A stretch of 64,000 nt of DNA from Rhodococcus rhodnii NBRC 100604 (GTDB taxonomy: Bacteria; Actinomycetota; Actinomycetes; Mycobacteriales; Mycobacteriaceae). The stretch is taken from assembly GCF_001894925.1 (NCBI RefSeq), contig NZ_BCXD01000006.1, positions 231,822 to 295,821 of the forward strand, written 5' to 3'. A program made the translations under genes and the position numbers. Positions within the stretch are counted from its first letter, which is position 1, and every line of letters starts with the position of its first letter. This document shows, in pieces, positions 24,625 to 32,848 of this stretch. A model generated the notes under the pieces. It saw only the letters and a program-made list of their open reading frames with translations. It was not told the DNA's origin and made no database searches.

Positions 24625-24644
24625 CGCGCTCGTACGTGAGCGCG
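24625..24644. promoter_or_regulatory. palindrome between YhgE and TetR genes
   Basis: CGCGCTC (24625-24631) and GAGCGCG (24638-24644) are perfect inverted arms around GTACGT, itself within a near-symmetric centre. The site lies 60 bp from the YhgE start and 19 bp from the TetR start, which suits one repressor controlling both genes. Confidence 0.6.
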
Positions 24645-24662
24645 CACACGTATAACTACGGC

Positions 24663-25391
24663 ATGGCTGTGTCGATCGACGGGGACGGCGGAGATCCCGC
24701 CTCGCCCGAGCCCGAATCGCCGGATCCGCCCGCCTTCGCCTCGCCCGGCGGACGTCCACCGCCGCGCACGGCGCGAGGCGTCCGAACCCGGGCCGCCCTC
24801 GTGGCGGCGGCGCGAAGCGTGTTCGAGCGGAAGGGTTTTCTCGACGCGCGACTGCTCGACATCACGCGCGAGGCACAGTGCTCCGCCGGCTCCTTCTATA
24901 CCTACTTCGACTCGAAGGAGGAGATCCTGGCCGCCGTCCTGGGCGAGGCCCAGGAGGAGATGCTGCATCCCGGGACGGAGCGGGTCGCCGCCGACGACGA
25001 CCCGGCCGCCGTCGTCGCCGCGAGCAACCGGGCGTACTTCGAGGCCTACCGGCGCAACGCCAGGCTCATGGCGCTGCTCGAACAGGTCGCGCAGATCGAT
25101 CCCGAGATCGCCGATCTGCGCCGCCGCAGGGCGGCCGCGTTCGTCGAACGCAACGCTCGCAGCATCGCCGACCTGCAACGCGCGGGGCGCGCCGACGCCG
25201 AGGTCGATCCGATGCTCGCGTCCGAGGCGCTCTCGGCGATGGTGAGCAGGCTCGCGTACGGCCACTTCGTGGGGCGTTCGGCCGGCGCCGCGAGCCTGCC
25301 CGGGCCGGGCGACGCCGAGTTCGAGGCGCTGGTGTTCACCGCGACGCGGCTGTGGGTGAACGCGCTCGGCCTCGACGGGGCGCGGCCGTGA
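24663..25391 (+). CDS. TetR-family regulator
   Basis: This 242-residue regulator has a Pro-rich N-terminal extension (about 40 residues) before the TetR helix-turn-helix (ALVAAARSVFERKGFLDARL, then CSAGSFYTYFDSKEEILAAV). The ligand domain includes AYRRNARLMALLEQVAQIDPE, a pattern seen in regulators of fatty-acid and steroid genes in mycolata. It could control the divergent YhgE gene through the 24625-24644 palindrome, the downstream dehydrogenase-SDR pair through the 25418-25433 palindrome, or both. The start is the ATG at 24663. Confidence 0.88.
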   Translation: MAVSIDGDGGDPASPEPESPDPPAFASPGGRPPPRTARGVRTRAALVAAARSVFERKGFLDARLLDITREAQCSAGSFYTYFDSKEEILAAVLGEAQEEMLHPGTERVAADDDPAAVVAASNRAYFEAYRRNARLMALLEQVAQIDPEIADLRRRRAAAFVERNARSIADLQRAGRADAEVDPMLASEALSAMVSRLAYGHFVGRSAGAASLPGPGDAEFEALVFTATRLWVNALGLDGARP

Positions 25392-25417
25392 ACGCTCGCC
25401 ACGAAGAAGGCTTGAAC

Positions 25418-25433
25418 TTGAATCCGGATTCAA
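25418..25433. promoter_or_regulatory. perfect 16-bp palindrome before a dehydrogenase operon
   Basis: TTGAATCCGGATTCAA is fully self-complementary. It sits between the TetR stop (25391) and the dehydrogenase start (25470), flanked by AAC and CTT. It is a candidate operator for the TetR protein encoded just upstream or for another lipid regulator. Confidence 0.75.
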
Positions 25434-25469
25434 CTTAGGATCGGGACACCATCGTCGTCAGGAGTCGTC

Positions 25470-26732
25470 ATGTCGGAAAACGCCCGCGGCAGGGAGGCGT
25501 CGATCTTCGACGTGTCCGATCGAGCCGCGGAGTACCGCGCTCGCCTGCTCGAGTTCATGGACGAGCACGTCCTGCCCGCCGAGCGCGTCTACGACGAGCA
25601 GATGCGCGCCGCGAGCACCCCGCACTTCCAGCCGCCGGTGCTCGAGGAACTGAAGGCGAAGGCGAAGGCCGCGGGGCTGTGGAATCTCTTCCTGCCCTAT
25701 CCCGAATGGGGACCGGGGCTGAGCAACCTCGAGTACGCGCCGCTCGCGGAGATCATGGGCCGTAGTCACATCGCGCCCGAGGTCTTCAACTGCAATGCGC
25801 CCGACACCGGCAACATGGAGATCCTCGCGCTCTACGGCACCGACGAGCACAAGCAGAAGTACCTGAAGCCGTTGCTGGACGGCGAGATCCGGTCCGCGTT
25901 CGCGATGACGGAACCCGCCGTCGCGAGTTCGGATGCCACCAACATCGAGACGGCGATGGTGCGTGACGGCGACGAGTACGTCGTCGACGGGCGGAAGTGG
26001 TTCGCGTCCAACGCGATGCACCCGCACTGCCGAGTCCTCATCGTCATGGGCAAGACGGACCCGACCGCCGCCGTGCATCGTCAGCAGTCGATGCTCGTCG
26101 TCCCGATCGACGCGCCGGGCGTCACCGTCGTGCGCAATCTGCCCGTCTTCGGTTATCAGGACCGAGAAGGGCACGCCGAGATCACGTTCGACGGCGTGCG
26201 GGTGCCCGCCACCGACATCCTGTCGGGCGAGGGCGAAGGCTTCGCGATCAGCCAGGCGCGGCTCGGGCCGGGCCGCATCCACCACTGCATGCGCGCGATC
26301 GGCATGGCCGAACGGGCGCTCGAAGCGATGTGTGCCCGCGCGACGTCACGGGTGACGTTCGGCAAGCCGATCGCGGAGCGGTCCAACATCCAGGACTGGA
26401 TCGCCGAGGCGCGCATCGAGATCGATATGGCGCGGCTACTCACGCTGCAGGCCGCCCACATGATGGACACCGTCGGAAACAAGGCCGCGCGCACCGAGAT
26501 CGCCGCGATCAAGGTCGTCGCACCGAACGTCGCGCTGAAGGTCGTCGATCGCGCGATCCAGGTGCACGGCGGCGCCGGCGTCACCGACGACTTCCCGCTC
26601 GCGATGGCGTACGCGCACCTGCGCACGCTGCGTCTCGCGGACGGACCCGACGAAGTGCACAAGCGCGCGATCGCGCGACAGGAACTACGACGCTATCTCC
26701 CGGCGAAGAACGCCGGGAACGAAGGGAAATGA
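25470..26732 (+). CDS. acyl-CoA dehydrogenase, ACAD10/11-like
   Basis: This 420-residue dehydrogenase has [39 protein letters not shown], and near the end [19 protein letters not shown] with [15 protein letters not shown]. The DGPDEVH variant, with Asp in place of the common Glu base, places it with ACAD10/11-like enzymes. No kinase gene lies beside it, so it may act on ordinary acyl-CoA or share the kinase at 21007. The start is the ATG at 25470. Its stop overlaps the SDR start (ATGA), so the two are co-translated. Confidence 0.9.
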   Translation: MSENARGREASIFDVSDRAAEYRARLLEFMDEHVLPAERVYDEQMRAASTPHFQPPVLEELKAKAKAAGLWNLFLPYPEWGPGLSNLEYAPLAEIMGRSHIAPEVFNCNAPDTGNMEILALYGTDEHKQKYLKPLLDGEIRSAFAMTEPAVASSDATNIETAMVRDGDEYVVDGRKWFASNAMHPHCRVLIVMGKTDPTAAVHRQQSMLVVPIDAPGVTVVRNLPVFGYQDREGHAEITFDGVRVPATDILSGEGEGFAISQARLGPGRIHHCMRAIGMAERALEAMCARATSRVTFGKPIAERSNIQDWIAEARIEIDMARLLTLQAAHMMDTVGNKAARTEIAAIKVVAPNVALKVVDRAIQVHGGAGVTDDFPLAMAYAHLRTLRLADGPDEVHKRAIARQELRRYLPAKNAGNEGK

Positions 26733-27490
26733 GCATGGCCGACCTCACCGGACGTACCGCCATCGTCACCGGAGCCTCGCGGGGCATCGGTCTCGCCGCG
26801 GCACGTGCGCTCGTCGATGCCGGGGCGAACGTCGTCCTCACCGCGCGCAAGCAGGAGAACGCCGAGGCTGCCGCGGCCGAGATCGGTGACGGTGCCGTTG
26901 GATTCGGCGCGCACGTCGTCGACGAGGACGCCGCGAAGGCGTGTATCGACTTCACCCTCGAGCGGTTCGGCAGCCTCGACGTCCTCGTCAACAACGCCGG
27001 GACCAATCCCGCGTACGGCCCGGTGATCGACCAGGACCACGCGCGCTTCGCGAAGACCTTCGACGTCAATCTCTGGGCGCCCGTGCTGTGGACGTCGCTC
27101 GCGGTGAAGTCGTGGATGGGCGAGAACGGCGGCTCGATCGTCAACACCGCGTCGATCGGTGGCATGTCCGCCGAGCGCGGCCTGGGTACCTACAACGCGT
27201 CCAAGGCAGCCCTCGTTCATGTGACTCGTCAACTGGCTATGGAGCTTTCGCCGAAGGTGCGCGTCAACGCGATCGCCCCGGGCGTCGTCCGGACGCGGCT
27301 CGCGGAGGCGCTGTGGAAGGAACACGAGGGCTTCGTCGCCGCCGCCACCGCGCTCGGACGCATCGGTGAACCGGAGGACGTCGCGAAGGCGATCGTCTTC
27401 CTCGCGTCCGACGACGCCTCGTGGGTGACGGGCGAGACGATGGTCGTCGACGGCGGTCAGTTGCGCGGCAACGCTGCGATGTTCCGCTGA
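26729..27490 (+). CDS. short-chain dehydrogenase/reductase (SDR)
   Basis: This 253-residue SDR has TGASRGIG at 14-21, [11 protein letters not shown], and Y155/K159 in YNASKAAL. It probably acts as a 3-hydroxyacyl-CoA or alcohol dehydrogenase following the dehydrogenase it overlaps by four bases. A GAAGGGAA ribosome-binding site lies within the end of the preceding gene. A second in-frame ATG at 26735 is possible. It is followed by the 78-bp palindromic element. Confidence 0.9.
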   Translation: MSMADLTGRTAIVTGASRGIGLAAARALVDAGANVVLTARKQENAEAAAAEIGDGAVGFGAHVVDEDAAKACIDFTLERFGSLDVLVNNAGTNPAYGPVIDQDHARFAKTFDVNLWAPVLWTSLAVKSWMGENGGSIVNTASIGGMSAERGLGTYNASKAALVHVTRQLAMELSPKVRVNAIAPGVVRTRLAEALWKEHEGFVAAATALGRIGEPEDVAKAIVFLASDDASWVTGETMVVDGGQLRGNAAMFR

Positions 27491-27507
27491 CGCGACGCCT
27501 TCTTGCC

Positions 27508-27585
27508 GTTTTGCACCCCGAACGTCGTTCTGCACCCCTATCGGACGTCCGATAGGGGTGCAGAGTACGAAAAGGGGTGCAGAAC
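27508..27585. repeat. nested 78-bp palindromic element between convergent genes
   Basis: A perfect 34-bp palindrome occupies 27530-27563, centred on GGACGTCC. Around it, the 12-mer GTTYTGCACCCC occurs twice in direct order (27508-27519 and 27527-27538) and twice inverted (near 27555-27566 and at 27574-27585). All four copies are symmetric about position 27546.5 with a 19-bp spacing. It lies between the SDR and the aryl carrier protein gene, which converge. It may act as a bidirectional terminator or a protein-binding dyad, or be a mobile palindrome. No U-tract is present. Confidence 0.85.
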
Positions 27586-27608
27586 GGCGGACGTGGGCGC
27601 CGAGGATG

Positions 27609-27836
27609 TCAGGCCGTGAGGAGCTTGGTCCATGCGGTGATGGTGGGCTCCGCGGCGAGGTCGACGATGTCGACGTCGACGCCCGCGGCGCGCCAGCGCT
27701 CCACGAGCGCCATGACGCGCACCGAGTCGAGTCCTTCGTCGAGGAGGTCGTCGGCGTCGGCGAGTTCGGCGGGATCGAGGTCGAGGACGTCCGCGATGTC
27801 GGCACGGACCCGATCTGCGGTCAGCGTGGAGGGCAC
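27609..27836 (-). CDS. stand-alone aryl carrier protein (siderophore type)
   Basis: This 75-residue phosphopantetheine carrier protein has its attachment site at S38 in DEGLDSVRVMALVERW. The following WRAAGVDVDIVDLAAEPTI matches aryl carrier domains of isochorismatase (EntB/DhbB) proteins, not fatty-acid ACPs. It probably holds salicylate or 2,3-dihydroxybenzoate during siderophore assembly. The start is GTG at 27836 with AAGGA six bases upstream. It is divergent from isochorismate synthase, with an iron-box motif between, so both are probably induced when iron is low. Confidence 0.82.
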   Translation of the reverse strand: MPSTLTADRVRADIADVLDLDPAELADADDLLDEGLDSVRVMALVERWRAAGVDVDIVDLAAEPTITAWTKLLTA

Positions 27837-27879
27837 GTGAGATCCTTTCGACGAGGGCGACCACCGCACGGGGCGGCTA

Positions 27880-27898
27880 TCAGGTTAGCCTAACCATA
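27880..27898. promoter_or_regulatory. IdeR/DtxR iron box
   Basis: The 19 bases contain the core AGGTTAGCCTAACC and match about 15 of 19 positions of the IdeR/DtxR consensus TTAGGTTAGGCTAACCTAA. It sits between the divergent aryl carrier protein (start 27836) and isochorismate synthase (start 27935) genes, so iron-loaded repressor could switch off both. Confidence 0.88.
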
Positions 27899-27934
27899 TT
27901 CATGTGGACGGCTGCCGACGGGAGCGAGGGCGAG

Positions 27935-29020
27935 ATGGCCGGAGATGCTGCGACCGGGACATCGGACACGCTGCGATTCGTGCTGTCACGGCCCTCGGGA
28001 ACTGTCGAGGGGTACGGCGTCCGCGCCCGGTTCACCGACCGCGGCGCCGCGGCCGACGCGGTGCGCAGCGGCGCGGGGGTCGTGGGTGCACTCGCGTTCG
28101 ATCCGGACGGGCCGTGCGATCTGACCTCGCCGCAGCGCCGCGTCGTCACCGGCACGCCGTGGGCGCGCGACGTCGGACCGGCGGCTCCGGTGGAGGTCAC
28201 CGAGTCCGATCCCGCGCGCCACGCCGAGCGGGTCCGTCGCGCACTGAAGCTCATCGCCGCGGGCGAGCTGGAGAAGGTGGTGCTCGCGCGGCACGTGACA
28301 GTCACCTCCGCCGCGGCGATCGACCCGGTCGCGGTCCTGTCCCGGCTCACCGCGGCCGATCCCGGTGGCAACGGCTACCTCGTGCGACTCGGCGACCCGG
28401 ACGAGCCCTCGCCCGCGGTGCTCGTGGGATCCAGCCCCGAGGTCCTCGTTCGTAGAACCGGCACCACCGTCTCGTGCCATCCGCTCGCCGGCTCGGCGCC
28501 CCGCACGCCGGGTGACGACACCGCCGGCCGCGCACTGCTCGCGTCGGGCAAGGACCGGCACGAGCACGCCCTGGTCGTGGAAGCGCTGCGCCGCGGCCTG
28601 ACGCCGCTGTGCAGCGAACTCGACGTTCCGGCCGAGCCGACTCTCGTCGCCACGGGGCAGATGTGGCATCTCGGGACGCCGATCGTCGGACGGATCGCCG
28701 ACCCGGCGACGACGGCACTCGACCTCGCGATCGCCGTTCATCCGACGCCCGCGGTGTGCGGGTCGCCGTACGAACGCGCGTTCGATCTGATCCGGCGCGA
28801 GGAGCCCGATCGGGGCCTCTACACCGGAGCCGTCGGCTGGTGCGACGAGCACGGCGACGGCGAGTGGATGGTCGCGATCCGGTGCGCTCTCGTCGACGGA
28901 AGCCGCACGAGTGCAACGGCATACGCGGGTGGCGGCATCGTCGACGGCTCCGATCCCGATGCCGAGGTCGACGAGACCCGCGCCAAGCTCCGCACCGTTC
29001 TCGGTGCCCTCGGCGGCTAG
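27935..29020 (+). CDS. entC: isochorismate synthase
   Basis: This protein is about 361 residues. It has the chorismate-binding enzyme blocks ELEKVVLARHVTV, VLVGSSPEVLVRR, HPLAGSAPRTPGDD, AVHPTPAVCGSPYERAFDLI and GLYTGAVGWCDEHGDGEW. It converts chorismate to isochorismate, the first committed step towards salicylate or 2,3-dihydroxybenzoate siderophores (or menaquinone). The iron box upstream and the divergent carrier protein favour siderophores. I use the ATG at 27935, preceded by GAGGG; an in-frame ATG at 27902 lies only three bases from the iron box. Isochorismatase and aryl-AMP ligase genes are absent nearby. The stop shares bases with the convergent aztA stop. Confidence 0.9.
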   Translation: MAGDAATGTSDTLRFVLSRPSGTVEGYGVRARFTDRGAAADAVRSGAGVVGALAFDPDGPCDLTSPQRRVVTGTPWARDVGPAAPVEVTESDPARHAERVRRALKLIAAGELEKVVLARHVTVTSAAAIDPVAVLSRLTAADPGGNGYLVRLGDPDEPSPAVLVGSSPEVLVRRTGTTVSCHPLAGSAPRTPGDDTAGRALLASGKDRHEHALVVEALRRGLTPLCSELDVPAEPTLVATGQMWHLGTPIVGRIADPATTALDLAIAVHPTPAVCGSPYERAFDLIRREEPDRGLYTGAVGWCDEHGDGEWMVAIRCALVDGSRTSATAYAGGGIVDGSDPDAEVDETRAKLRTVLGALGG

Positions 29021-29661
29021 GAAGCCTGCTCCCGCTCCCTGTCGACGCGGCCGTTCGTCAGCGTGACGATCCGGTCCGCAAGGGCTCGATGCTCCTCGTG
29101 GTGCGTCGCCATCACCACGGCCGCTCCCCGTCGCGCCTCGGCGGCGACGACGTCGTCGATCACGGCCCGGGAGGCCGCGTCGAGTCCGGTGGCCGGCTCG
29201 TCGAGCAGCACGACGTCGGCGCGCTCCACGATTGCCTGCGCGAGCAGGACGCGCTGGCGTTGTCCGCCCGAGAGATCGGAGAATCTACGACGAGCGAGTG
29301 TGTCGAGTCCGATTCGCGCGCAGGCGTTCTCGATCGAGCGCCGATCGTCGCGGCCGAGCCTGCGCCACCATCCGAGCCGGCGCCACGTGCCCATCTCCAC
29401 CGCACCGCGCACGGTGAGGGGAAGGAGTTCGGGGACCCGGGTGTGCTGCGGGACGTAGGCGACGGAGCCGCGGACGCCGTGCACGGAGCCACTCGTCGGC
29501 GGGAGCGTTCCCGCGAGAACCTGCAGCAGCGTCGACTTCCCCGAGCCGTTGTGGCCCCACAGGACGGTGACGGCGGCGGGCTCGAACTCGGCGTCGACGG
29601 CGTCGAGGGCGGGTTGTGACGCGCCCGGGTAGCGGACGGTCAATTCGCGAACGATAATCAT
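29017..29661 (-). CDS. aztA: zinc ABC transporter ATP-binding protein AztA
   Basis: This 214-residue ABC ATPase has Walker A GHNGSGKST near 36-44, the signature LSGGQRQR, Walker B VVLLDEP and a following H-loop (MATHHEE). It energises zinc import by the AztB permease encoded divergently 20 bp away. Zinc rather than manganese or iron is inferred from the AztD and AztC genes and the Zur-like boxes. The ATG at 29661 lies seven bases from a -10 element and inside the Zur box, so the transcript is probably leaderless. Its TAG stop overlaps the convergent entC stop. Confidence 0.9.
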   Translation of the reverse strand: MIIVRELTVRYPGASQPALDAVDAEFEPAAVTVLWGHNGSGKSTLLQVLAGTLPPTSGSVHGVRGSVAYVPQHTRVPELLPLTVRGAVEMGTWRRLGWWRRLGRDDRRSIENACARIGLDTLARRRFSDLSGGQRQRVLLAQAIVERADVVLLDEPATGLDAASRAVIDDVVAAEARRGAAVVMATHHEEHRALADRIVTLTNGRVDREREQAS

Positions 29662-29674
29662 TGTCGTTACTGTA
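29650..29674. promoter_or_regulatory. Zur box plus symmetrical divergent promoter of aztA and aztB
   Basis: AACGATAATCATTGTCGTT (29650-29668) is a dyad pairing at eight of nine positions, of the Zur type (core ATAATCATTGT). Beside it TACTGT (29668-29673) is a -10 for aztB, and on the other strand TACAGT (29674-29669) is a -10 for aztA. Both -10s come from one symmetric TACTGTA. The two start codons are eight and seven bases from their -10s, so both messages look leaderless. Zur bound here would block both directions. Confidence 0.8.
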
Positions 29675-29681
29675 GCGCGTC

Positions 29682-30545
29682 ATGGAATGGCTGCTCGACC
29701 CGTTCACCGTGTCCTTCGTGCGGCGCGCCCTCGTCGCGGGGCTGCTCGTGTCGGTGCTGTGCGCCGCCGTCGGGAGCTGGGTCGTGGTGCGGGGCATGGC
29801 ATTCCTGAGCGAGGCCGTCTCGCACGGCATCCTGCCCGGCGTCGCGATCGCGTATCTGGCCGGCGTCAACGTCGTCCTGGGCGCGGCGGCGAGCGCCGTC
29901 GTCATGGTGCTCGGGGTGTCCTGGGTGACCCGGCGCCGCGGCTTCACCGCCGACACCGGGATCGCGCTGCTGTTCGTCGGGATGCTCGCGCTCGGCGTCG
30001 TCATCGTGTCGCGAGCGAGGTCGTTCGCCGTCGACCTCACGGCCTTTCTCTTCGGTGACGTCCTGTCGGCGACGACCGCCGATCTCGTGTGGCTCGCCGT
30101 CGCGACCTGTGTCGCGGTGGCGCTCGCACTGCTCTGTCATCGGCCGTTCACGGCGCTCGCGTTCGACGAATCGAAGGCTGTCACGCTCGGGATGCGGCCA
30201 CGCCTCGCCCACCTGCTCATGCTCGGCACCGTGGTCCTCGCGGTCGTCGCGTCGTTCCGCATCGTCGGTACCCTGCTGGTGCTCGGGCTGCTGGTCGCGC
30301 CGTCGGCCACCGCCGCGCTCGCGCGCCGCTCGATCCTGCCGACGATGCTCCTGGCGGCGGCCCTGGGCTGGTCCGCGGTCGTCGTCGGGTTGCTCGTCTC
30401 GTGGCACGCCGACACCGCGGCCGGCGCGACGATCGCCGGGATCGCCGTCGTGCAGTTCTTCGTCGCGGTCGCCGTCGCGAAGCTCTCCCGGGCGGTGCGG
30501 TGGCGAGCGAGTGTCGGCCCCGCCGCGCCGAGCGCCGCTGCGTGA
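29682..30545 (+). CDS. aztB: zinc ABC transporter permease AztB
   Basis: This 287-residue ABC-3 family permease has about eight membrane helices. It contains the family segments SWVVVRGMAFLSEAVSHGIL, PGVAIAYL, and later MRPRLAHLLMLGTVVLAVVASF, near the ATPase-coupling loop. It forms the membrane channel for zinc import with AztA and AztC. It is the first gene of the rightward zinc operon. The ATG at 29682 is eight bases from a -10 element. Confidence 0.92.
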   Translation: MEWLLDPFTVSFVRRALVAGLLVSVLCAAVGSWVVVRGMAFLSEAVSHGILPGVAIAYLAGVNVVLGAAASAVVMVLGVSWVTRRRGFTADTGIALLFVGMLALGVVIVSRARSFAVDLTAFLFGDVLSATTADLVWLAVATCVAVALALLCHRPFTALAFDESKAVTLGMRPRLAHLLMLGTVVLAVVASFRIVGTLLVLGLLVAPSATAALARRSILPTMLLAAALGWSAVVVGLLVSWHADTAAGATIAGIAVVQFFVAVAVAKLSRAVRWRASVGPAAPSAAA

Positions 30546-30556
30546 CCTACCATTTG

Positions 30557-30573
30557 TTGAAAACGATTGTCGA
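30557..30573. promoter_or_regulatory. Zur-like box before aztD
   Basis: TTGAAAACGATTGTCGA lies between the aztB stop (30545) and the aztD start (30593). It resembles the actinobacterial Zur consensus (TGAAAATGATTTTCA). It suggests an extra zinc-controlled promoter inside the operon. Confidence 0.65.
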
Positions 30574-30592
30574 TGTCATGAAGGGTGCCGGT

Positions 30593-31870
30593 ATGCGGAG
30601 CGGGACGTGGATCAGGTGCGCTGCGGTGGTGGTCGCGGTATCGCTCGCGGGCACCGCGTGCGGCAGCAACGACGGCGAGGCTGCCGGCGGTGACGAGGCG
30701 GGCACCGCGCGGGCGGGCAGCGATCTGGCCGCCGATCCCGGTTCGACCGAGGTGGAGGGTCCACAGCCGCGACTCGTCGTCACCGACCGCGACAGTGGCG
30801 CCGTCTCGATTCTCGATCTCGCGACGACCGACGAACTCGCGCGGTTCGACTACGAGGGAGCGGGCGCGGCGTCGATCGTGAACGGACGCTATGTCTTCTC
30901 GGTGGATCAGCAGGCCGGCGAGGTCCACGTCGTCGACGCGGGATCGTGGACGATCGACCACGGCGACCACACCCACTCCTACGTCAGGGACCCCGTCGAG
31001 CTCGGGACGCTGACCGGCACGAAGCCCGCGCACGTGACCACGGGAGATCGGCGGGCCGCGGTCTTCTTCGACGACGACGGCCGCAGCGACCTCGTCGATG
31101 TCGCGGACCTGCGCGACGGCGAACTCTCGCCGCGCGAGATCCCGGCGCGGGCGCCGCACCACGGCGTCGTCCTCCCCGTCGCCGGGCACGTGCTCGTCTC
31201 GACGCCCAGCGAGGATCCGGACGACAACCGGCCGAACGGCTTCGAGGTGTACTCGGCGGACGGCGACGACGCCACTCTCGACGCCGCGTGCCCGCGGATG
31301 CACGGCGCGACGGTCGTCGGCACCACGGCGATCGGGGCGTGCGACGACGGACTCCTGCTGGTGAGTGCGCAGGGCGAGGAATGGTCCGCCGAGAAACTCC
31401 CGTACCCGGAGGGCATCACGCCGGAATCGCGACCCGCCTCGCTGTACGGCCACGATCGGCTCCCGCTGGTCGTGGGCACCGCGGGGGCGCCCGCGAGCAA
31501 CGACGGCGTCGTGGTGCTCGACGTCGCGAACCGCAGCTGGACGCACATCCGGACTCCGGAACCCGCACTCGCAGCGGAACTCTCAGGCGACGGCACCACC
31601 GTCTTCGCGGTTCTCGCCGACGGCACCTTCGCGACGTTCGACGCGGCGACGGGCGCGAGCGCGGCGTCCTCGCCCGTTCTGGAGCGACCGTTCGACTGGT
31701 CCGACACGTCGGCGACTCGCCCCGCGATCGCGGTCGGGGGCAGCCGCGTCTACGTGTCCGATCCCGAGGCCGGGACGGTCGCGGAGATCGACTACCGCGA
31801 CGATGCGCGCGTGGCACGCACGTTCGACCTCGGCGGCACGATCTCGTCCGTCGGCGTGGTGGGCTCGTGA
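30593..31870 (+). CDS. aztD: zinc metallochaperone AztD (copy 1)
   Basis: This 425-residue secreted protein has an N-terminal signal (AAVVVAVSLAGTAC) with a lipobox-like Cys at 23, although G at the -3 position is unusual. A beta-propeller follows, with repeats such as VSILDLATTDELARFDYEG, HVVDAGSWTIDHGDHTHSYV, KPAHVTTGDRRAAVFFDDDG and APHHGVVLPVAGHVL. The His-rich HGDHTHSY loop and the PAHVT and HHG motifs are those of AztD, which hands zinc to the binding protein AztC. I chose the ATG at 30593 with AAGGG upstream. Its stop overlaps the aztC start (GTGA). Confidence 0.87.
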   Translation: MRSGTWIRCAAVVVAVSLAGTACGSNDGEAAGGDEAGTARAGSDLAADPGSTEVEGPQPRLVVTDRDSGAVSILDLATTDELARFDYEGAGAASIVNGRYVFSVDQQAGEVHVVDAGSWTIDHGDHTHSYVRDPVELGTLTGTKPAHVTTGDRRAAVFFDDDGRSDLVDVADLRDGELSPREIPARAPHHGVVLPVAGHVLVSTPSEDPDDNRPNGFEVYSADGDDATLDAACPRMHGATVVGTTAIGACDDGLLLVSAQGEEWSAEKLPYPEGITPESRPASLYGHDRLPLVVGTAGAPASNDGVVVLDVANRSWTHIRTPEPALAAELSGDGTTVFAVLADGTFATFDAATGASAASSPVLERPFDWSDTSATRPAIAVGGSRVYVSDPEAGTVAEIDYRDDARVARTFDLGGTISSVGVVGS

Positions 31871-32793
31871 CGCGGAGGCGGTGGATCGGCCCGTGCGCCG
31901 CGCTGCTCACCGCACTGTTCGTCGTCACGGCATGTGGAGGAGCGATCGCCGACGACAGACCGACCATCGTCGTGACGACGGACATCCTCGGTGATGTCAC
32001 CGAGAACATCGTCGGTGACGAGGCGGACGTTCTCGTCCTCATGCCACGCGGCGCGGATCCGCACTCGTTCGAGATCTCGGCCTCGGACGCCGCGCGCGTC
32101 GAGCGGTCGAGCCTCGTGATCGCCAACGGATCGGGTCTCGAAGAGGGCGCTCGAAGCACGGTCGACGCGGCGCGCGCCGACGGGGTTCCCGTGCTCGAGG
32201 TCGGTGATCGGGTGGACCCGCTCGTCTACGACGCAGGCCGAACGCGGGGAGCGCCCGACCCGCACTTCTGGACCGATCCCGGGCGAATGGCTCTCGCGGT
32301 GGACGCGATTCGCGCGTCGATCGAGGAGAACCTGGAGGCGAGCGTCGATCGCGGCGCCCTGGCAGCTCGGGCCGACGACTACCGCACGCGGGTCGAGGGG
32401 ACGGCGGCGGCGATGCGCGAGCAGTTCGAGCAGATCGCCCCGCCGGACCGGAAGCTGGTGACGAACCATCATGTGTTCGGTTATCTCGCAGACCGATTCG
32501 GATTCGAGACGATCGGCGCCGTGATTCCCAGCGGCACCACACTCGCGTCGCCGAGCGCGTCCGATCTCGCCGACCTCGCGGGGGTGATCCGCGATGCCGG
32601 TGTGCGTGCGATCTTCGTCGACTCGTCGCAGCCCGAACGGCTGGCGCAGGCGCTGGCCACCGAGACCGGAACCGACGTGGCGATCGTGTCGCTGTTCACC
32701 GAATCGCTCGGTGACGAGAACTCGGGCGCCGGAACCTACCTCGACATGATGCGATCGAACGCGACCGCGATCGCCGGGGCGCTCGCGACGTGA
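31867..32793 (+). CDS. aztC: zinc-binding protein AztC (ZnuA/cluster A-I)
   Basis: This 308-residue lipoprotein has the lipobox VTAC (C23) and a cluster A-I metal-binding fold. Likely zinc ligands are H66 in GADPHSFE, H133 in DPHFW, H201 or H202 in TNHHVFGYLADRFGF and D252 in VDSSQ. It captures zinc outside the membrane and delivers it to AztB. The long His-rich loop of ZnuA is missing, as in AztC, which relies on AztD. The start is GTG at 31867, overlapping the aztD stop, so the pair is co-translated. Confidence 0.92.
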   Translation: MTRRRWIGPCAALLTALFVVTACGGAIADDRPTIVVTTDILGDVTENIVGDEADVLVLMPRGADPHSFEISASDAARVERSSLVIANGSGLEEGARSTVDAARADGVPVLEVGDRVDPLVYDAGRTRGAPDPHFWTDPGRMALAVDAIRASIEENLEASVDRGALAARADDYRTRVEGTAAAMREQFEQIAPPDRKLVTNHHVFGYLADRFGFETIGAVIPSGTTLASPSASDLADLAGVIRDAGVRAIFVDSSQPERLAQALATETGTDVAIVSLFTESLGDENSGAGTYLDMMRSNATAIAGALAT

Positions 32794-32813
32794 ACTCATG
32801 CACATTCAACACT

Positions 32814-32842
32814 TTGACAATGATTGTCGACAAGGGTACTTC
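32814..32842 (+). promoter_or_regulatory. Zur-like box and promoter before aztD2
   Basis: TTGACA (32814-32819) is a perfect -35, and a TACTTC-like -10 follows after 17 bases (32837-32842). GACAATGATTGTC (32816-32828) is a fully symmetric 13-bp Zur-like dyad covering the -35. The aztD2 ATG is only six bases beyond the -10. This indicates independent zinc-controlled expression of the second AztD. Confidence 0.72.
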
Positions 32843-32848
32843 TTCCTC

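Noticed and set aside
27902..27934. Upstream ATG for isochorismate synthase
   Set aside because: It is three bases from the iron box and has no ribosome-binding site, whereas the ATG at 27935 is preceded by GAGGG.
30137..31546. 469-codon minus-strand frame opposite aztB-aztD
   Set aside because: It is a mirror of aztB and aztD, with no motif of its own.
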